A DNA stretch of 64,000 bases, from the NCBI GenBank assembly GCA_947561395.2, contig OX387188.1, positions 11,992,061 through 12,056,060 of the forward strand. Reading direction: 5' to 3'. Source of the DNA: Buxus sempervirens (Eukaryota > Streptophyta > Magnoliopsida > Buxales > Buxaceae). Positions 58,722-64,000 of the stretch are shown here, in pieces. A program made the position numbers and the translations under genes. Below the pieces are notes generated by a model, which had not been told where the DNA came from, did not search any database, and saw nothing but the letters and a program-made list of their open reading frames with translations. Position 1 is the stretch's first letter. Every line of letters begins with the position of its first letter.

Positions 58722-59810
58722 TGTTTACACCCTATATAACCGACGAATAAGAAAAGGACACGTGGTGCCTAGGTGGCTTGGTTAGGCCACGGCCCGTAGA
58801 CTTTGAAGGGTTGAGCCGGCCACGTCAGCACGCATACAGAAGAATGCGGTTCGAGCCACGCAAGCAAATAAGACAAAACCATAAATATCAGAAGATCGTG
58901 CCATCGGCCGTTCAAGAATAGAATTATTAGATCATGGCCGGGCGGTTATCACTTTGAAACAGAGAACTGACGATAAACAACCGCCATGAAGATCGTGCGA
59001 GAGTAGGAAGTTGAGCAACCGTCAAGGAGCGGCTATAAAAGGCCTCAATTCGAAGAGCTCGAGGACACAATCCACACAACCGCAACCGGTTATTATATTA
59101 TTTTGATCATCCGTGATCCTTTATCCCCTCTAACACAGACGGATAAACTAGGACTTCTCTCACTGCTTCCAGTCGCAGTGACATCTTCGACCCCTCTTTA
59201 CTCCGATTAACACCAGAATCCTGCCACCGGAGAGTAAGTTGAGGCCGCCCCTGACTCGCAGTTCTGTCTTTACAGAATCCCGAGCAGCCGGTCCCGAGAC
59301 TCGCTCTGTTCACGCCAGGTGACTTGTGTATTTTCGGGTAAGCAGCAATCCAAGGTGAACCCCCTGAATCGACTTTGCATGCAGCCGCCCCCTTCCTCCT
59401 GCGCTTATACCCGATTACGGCTATAAGACCAGGACAGGCCGGTCCTGCGAGCCCTGTCGATCTTCTTTTGTACTTTTTGTTTCCATTTTGAGGATTATCT
59501 GTTGTCGCTTTCGGCTATTCGGCCGATTTTATAATAAAGGGATTTGTGTGCCGTTAGTTGCTTTTGCTTTCAAACACTTACAAGAACCCGGAACGAAGAC
59601 CGAACCCCTAGTCTTCATACCATCGCCTGACCGACTTTATTACAGGTGACTTGCAGTACGACTGAACCGATCCCGGTTCAGATTCGGAACAGGTGCCCGG
59701 GGTCAGGAATCGACTCGAAAATCATTGTATCAAACGATACTGGCACGCCCGTGTAGAGACACATCATCACCACAGACACGTGTCCACACCGGCCCATTTT
59801 TGGAGCAACA
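58722..59810 (+). repeat. 3' LTR of the Tat-lineage element
   Basis: 1089 bp, about three differences from the 5' LTR, directly preceded by a purine tract and followed by the 5-bp duplication TGAAG. Confidence 0.95.
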
Positions 59811-59815
59811 TGAAG

Positions 59816-60669
59816 AAATTAGGCTTCTTAAAAGGTTTTACATTTAAGTGGTAGTTTGTTCCAGCATTTAAGTGGACAGTTCTACCCTTTACATACCCAT
59901 TTTTTTAACGTCCCTAGATTTTTATGACAAAAATTCCATTACTCTCTTTATTCCTTAGTCGTTCGGTCGTTCCGTCACTTTGCCCAAATCGATAAAACAG
60001 AAAATCCATCCATAATTGAAAAAACTTTCTCACTTTTAGGGCCGATGAAGAAGAAGTAGGGGACCCTGACCTAACTGTTGATCTAAAACTGGAATGGGGG
60101 GATGGGGGGATAGAACTGACCCCCCCTTGCTACGACCTAGTTCTCCTGTCCGTTGATGATTTGCTCCCCGATCACGAGTAACCCTATCATCCCTAACTTT
60201 TTCACGTAAACTTGTTCTAAATTGACTCGTGCCTTTGACAAGGCCCGTTCCTTCATTCTCTCACTTTGCCTTAATCGACGGAACCATCCTTCCATTGCTT
60301 GTTTGGTTGTTGCACCCCCTGGATAATTGAAAAAGAGTGAACAACGATTATCAAGCGAGTGTAGGCACGAGATTGTCTCTCCGAAGCCAAGTATAGACAC
60401 GAAAAGTGAAGAACGATCGAAAACTTTTTTAGGTAAGCTTGTCATCCTTCCATTGTCGATATTCAATGGTTTAATGCTATTCTTCTTATTTGATTAATCA
60501 TTGGCAATCCTGGGTATTTTTTGAGATTTTGCTCCATGAGCTTTATAAGTGTGGCTTGGGAATAATACGATAAGAAAAGGTTGCTAGAATTCCACTGTTC
60601 TAGAATTTTGTAATACCAAATTCCGACATAAAGGTTGCTAGAATTTTCCTAAACAAAGAATCCCAAAGA
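59816..60669. other. Intergenic right flank of the retroelement
   Basis: Continuation of the sequence interrupted by the retroelement at 43205. The minus strand has a 109-codon open stretch near 60137-60466 that lacks an upstream ATG and any recognisable domain; not called as a gene. Confidence 0.45.
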
Positions 60670-60673
60670 TACT

Positions 60674-61623
60674 AAGGGGGCGTTTGGTGGGCATTATAGA
60701 ATCTGGATTCTATAATCCAAAAAGGTGTGTTTGGTTGGGATTTTAAGGCCGGATTCTACTATCCGATTGTATAATCAAACCCATAATCAGAATCTACTCT
60801 TTTGGTGATTTTAGGGATTATGGACATTGGTGCTTATATTTCCAAAACTTGTGATTCTAGAGATTATGTATAACATATTATATAAAATATATTATAATAA
60901 ATAATAACATTATAAGTATTATAATATAATATATTCTGTTATATGATATATAATTGATAATACAATATTAAATTATATTGCATGTAATATAAATATTATT
61001 AATATAAATATCTTTATTACAATAATATTTTACATTATTATATTATATATAATAAATTATAAATTTAAATATAATGTATATTATAAATAATTATTATTAT
61101 TATAATAATTAAAAATTATAATATAACTTATATTACATTATAAATTTTATTATATTATTATTATAAAAGTATTATAATATTATATTATTATAATAAACAT
61201 ATTATTATACCATAAAATATAATAATATTATACTATAATAAATTTATTATAATATTATGTTTATAATATCATAATAAATTTAATATATTTTAATAAATTT
61301 AATATTATAATATATATATTATATTTAATATAATAATATTCTATAAATAATAATATAACTTATATTAGAATTTATGTTATAATAAAATTAATTATATTAT
61401 AGTATTATTATAATAATATTATATAATAATCTGAAACATATTAATATATTATATATTTTAAACAAATTAATATATTAATATTAATAATATTATATTGTTA
61501 CAATAAACATATTATAATAATATTATATACATATATATTTAATATATTAATATCTTATATTTAATATAATAATATTCAAATTTAATATTATATTAATATT
61601 AACATAATAATATATATTAATAT
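60674..61623. repeat. MITE-like start and ~770-bp AT-only tract
   Basis: Begins GGGGGCGTTTGGTGGG, a typical MITE left end, with inverted pieces ATAGAATCTGGATTCTATA. From about 60850 to 61623 the sequence is almost pure A and T (TAATAATATTATA-like). No matching right end is visible before the LTR-type repeat at 61624. Confidence 0.75.
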
Positions 61624-62649
61624 TGTGCGCGCGTGGGAAACGCGGCACGGGGTAATTTCGGAGTCGCCACCGCCTGATGGGGTGCAGGCGGACACCTGGG
61701 TGCCTAATCTTGTCTATTTAGGGCTTTTGGTCTGCGGCTTGAGATTCTGAGGTTGGTTCTCGGTTGTGGTCTGGGGAAGTCCGTAGACACCCCAGTCCAC
61801 CCCGTCGGATGACGGGTCCCGTGGGTTCCCTGGTTTGAGTCAGCTCTCTTGCTTGGTTTTCACCCGATTCCTAATCCAGCAAGTATTTAAGTTAGGTCTA
61901 GGCGGGGCCACCTGAGTGGTGTGGGTCCCTTTAGTTGATTTTATATTTGCTTAACTTAAATTGTCCGAGTCTGATTGGGTGGGCCCCGTTGGAAGCCCCA
62001 TGGTGTCCTTGGCGGGCTTGGGTAAGCCCATGTGCCCATGTGGGCCTCTGTCTAAGCCTAGGAGGCCCTGTGGGCTTTGGTTAAGTGTGTTGGTTTTATT
62101 TAGTTTGTTCAAGTTGGATACTTAAGTGATTTTCCATGCAAGAAGCGGGCCGGCATTGATTTGCGGGCCCCTGGGTGGGCCACACAATGGCAGCCAAGTG
62201 ATTCATTGAGCTTTATCTTGATTAAGTTCCAAAAGTGGGCCAGGCCTTGGGCTTGGGGCCCTTTACCTGGGCTTGAAAGCCCAAGACTTCCTGAATTAGG
62301 GTCCTGAGACCCTAAGTTGGTTAGGGTTCATGGGCTTAGTGGGCCCGACAGGCCCGGCCCGTGGTCTCAGCCAAACCATGCCTAAGTCTAAATCAACATG
62401 CTTCAGAATTGGGCTTGGGTGGGCCTCCAATGGTGTGGCCCATTCAAGTGGATTGATTTTATCTTCAATTAACAAAAGGAGTTTGTCGGATTTGGTGGGC
62501 TCCGTTGGAAGGCCCACCGGAAATCAATTTGGACCGGGTCGGTCCATGGCCCATCTTGGGTTTCCGGGTCTACTGGCTTGCCCGGAGTTGATCAAACAAA
62601 CCAAAAATCACACAAGATCATCAAAAATGGCAAAAAATGAATTCTGGCC

Positions 62650-62765
62650 GTGTAGCCGGCCTGAGATACCGGTTACACACAGGTCTCTGTGTATCCGGTA
62701 TCTATTACCGGCTACACAGAGGCTTCTGTTGATCCGGCCTGAGTTACCGGATCAACACACAGAAG
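62650..62765. repeat. Three (G)TATCCGG-type hairpins
   Basis: Three consecutive inverted repeats with arms like TGTAGCCGG, GTGTATCCGGTA and TTGATCCGG and their complements, each with a loop of about eight to ten bases. Confidence 0.75.
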
Positions 62766-63683
62766 CCTTTTTTTGGGATTTTGGCACTGGGGTTGGATTT
62801 TTAAGCCTCTTGGGATGCTCCAGAGGTCGTGTGGGCTCCCGGGTGAGCCCACAGTGGATCAGGTGAGGGCCCCTTGGCTCTTCTTTGGGGTTTTTCAAGG
62901 CCAAACAACACAATGGGGATCGAAGGGATCACCCCCTCCTTTTATCCGCCTAAGCTAGGGGCCGACCAGGGGCTTGGGTATCCCTGATTTGGTTTCCCTT
63001 GCTCCAAGACAAACTAGCATGCTTGCACGAAAACAAATAAGAATAAAGAAAAGCAAGCTAAGAGTGCAACCATACCAGCCTAAGATTATGACATGCATGC
63101 TTTAAGTCCTAATGGCTAACAAACTTGGTGCATGCATATGGTATCCACTAGACATACATTCCATGCAATTAATTGTGTCAAGCTCATTTCCAAAATCTAA
63201 CGAGATAATATTTAAAGAAAGGAAAGGGAGGGGGGCTTATATGAGGGATACATTAGCGGGACGATCAGAAATCGAGGAACATGCTCCCCCATGCAAGCAA
63301 AATGACCAAGAAAAGCTATGGAAAACATGCTTAGACAGAAAATATCACATTATGCTCAAAAGATGCTCATTTTAATATATGTTGAATAAATCATGTCAAG
63401 GAACAATACCTTGGGGTCTCGTGACCTTCGAGTGGTGTGTAGGCTCCTCTTGGCAGCAAGAGCACGGGCTGGAGCTCCTCCTTTCAATAACCAAGTGAAG
63501 AAGAAGGAGATGGAGAAGGGTGAGAGGTCCTGGAAGTAAGGCTTGGAGGGTTTGGGGAGCCAAAGGAGGCCAAAAGGAAGGGACTTCGGAGCTGGAACAG
63601 TGGGGAGAAGGAGTGGGAAACAAGCAAAAATGGAGCCAACCCCGAAAATGAGCTGTTGTTTGCTATTTATAAGCAAACTTAAT

Positions 63684-63925
63684 GTATCCGGACTTCAAGT
63701 CCGGATACACTAAGGCTCCTTTGTATCCGGACTTGAAGTCCGGATACACTAAGGCTCCTTTGTATCCAGTCTTCAAGTCCGGATACAAACACAATCATTT
63801 GAAAATTAAATGCCGCTGCGAGCTTGTCGGTCAAGTGGCGTGAATCCTGCAGAAATATCTTCATATATCCGGTCTTCATGTTCGGCTATGAAGGAGAGGC
63901 TGTGTATCCGGTATACATGACCGGA
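63684..63925. repeat. Five TGTATCCGG-type hairpins
   Basis: Consecutive inverted repeats of the form TGTATCCGGACTT..AAGTCCGGATACA, the first two perfect or nearly so, the last three diverged. They lie upstream of the minus-strand TATA box, as in the left-edge fragment. Confidence 0.8.
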
Positions 63926-64000
63926 TACAAATCGAAAAATTACGGATTTGCCCCTCGACTTGACCGATTCGACCGATTTGACCGATTTGACACTTTTGGA

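Larger units (their letters stand above)
43206..59810 (+). mobile_element. Ty3/Gypsy LTR retrotransposon, Tat lineage (Retand/Ogre-like)
   Basis: A complete-looking 16.6-kb element with a perfect 5-bp target duplication TGAAG (43201-43205 and 59811-59815). Two LTRs of 1089 bp each start TGTTTACACC and end in GCAACA. They differ at about three sites, which points to insertion within the last few hundred thousand years under common plant rates. A purine tract (AGTAGGGGGGAAA) abuts the 3' LTR. Sense domains run in the order gag, protease, reverse transcriptase, RNase H, a second RNase H, integrase; the dual RNase H is typical of the Tat lineage. Between integrase and the 3' LTR lie two antisense modules with plant mobile domains. 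The sense coding region falls into several frames with roughly three boundaries, some of which may be normal for the family, so whether it is whole is open. Confidence 0.95.
61624..64000 (-). mobile_element. LTR-type retroelement fragment (right edge)
   Basis: Noncoding repeat that runs off the right edge. Read on the minus strand it ends near 61624 with CGCGCGCACA and contains the block GGCGACTCCGAAATTA near 61665. Its TATAAATA box is at about 63665 (minus). The window ends about 335 bases upstream of that box, where the left-edge fragment has its presumed start about 410 bases upstream. Clusters of TATCCGG hairpins lie at 62650-62765 and 63684-63925. It resembles the left-edge fragment in layout but not in overall sequence. 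The LTR assignment is inference; no coding domain is visible. Confidence 0.5.

Noticed and set aside
60137-60466. 109-codon minus-strand frame right of the retroelement
   Set aside because: No ATG at its start and no domain recognised; insufficient support for a gene.
1-64000. tRNA, rRNA, CRISPR or bacterial operon features
   Set aside because: None were seen; the sequence is plant nuclear in character.

Overview
This window reads as nuclear DNA of a woody or other repeat-rich eudicot plant: introns with plant-type GT-AG borders, a Yellow-Stripe-Like transporter, a peroxisomal-type acyl-activating enzyme, and roughly two thirds transposable-element sequence. No bacterial, organellar or CRISPR-like features were seen. 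The species cannot be named from the sequence alone. LAYOUT. 1-1995: part of a long terminal repeat-type retroelement on the minus strand, running off the left edge. 1996-3618: the right end of a CACTA (En/Spm) transposon with dense subterminal repeats. 4652-16012 (minus): a complete six-exon YSL gene of the AtYSL5/7/8 type. Its second intron holds a 5.2-kb hAT transposon (7912-13095) with a perfect 8-bp target duplication. 16394-17454: a PIF/Harbinger-like element with a second element nested inside it. 17460-17584: a foldback. 19320-19747: a MULE-type MITE with a 9-bp target duplication. 21867-37447: a 15.6-kb Mutator-like element with about 195-bp terminal inverted repeats and a perfect 9-bp target duplication. 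It carries a Ulp1/C48-type cysteine protease gene, 3' fragments of two host genes (a GAUT-type galacturonosyltransferase and the large subunit of ADP-glucose pyrophosphorylase), two oppositely oriented arrays of a ~21-bp minisatellite that reads as heptapeptides, and a 123-bp tandem repeat with built-in hairpins. 38827-40494 (minus): an intact single-exon acyl-activating enzyme gene with a C-terminal SRM. 42600-43110: a degraded LINE fragment. 43206-59810: a very young 16.6-kb Ty3/Gypsy element of the Tat (Retand/Ogre-like) lineage with two antisense plant-mobile-domain modules. 60670-61623: MITE-like start plus almost pure AT sequence. 61624-64000: another minus-strand LTR-type fragment. HOW IT FITS TOGETHER. 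Only two host genes look complete: YSL and the acyl-activating enzyme, both on the minus strand about 23 kb apart, with most of that distance made by the MULE. Everything else is mobile DNA and its cargo. The most unusual items are the giant MULE with its multi-gene cargo and inverted heptad arrays, and the young Gypsy element with two antisense PMD modules. Target duplications were read directly for eight elements (hAT 8 bp; big MULE 9 bp; small MULE MITE 9 bp; Gypsy 5 bp; PIF-like 3 bp; nested element 10 bp; a degenerate relative about 9 bp with one mismatch; a 78-bp MITE 3 bp), so those boundaries are firm to moderate. Family names rest on motif recognition without database searches.
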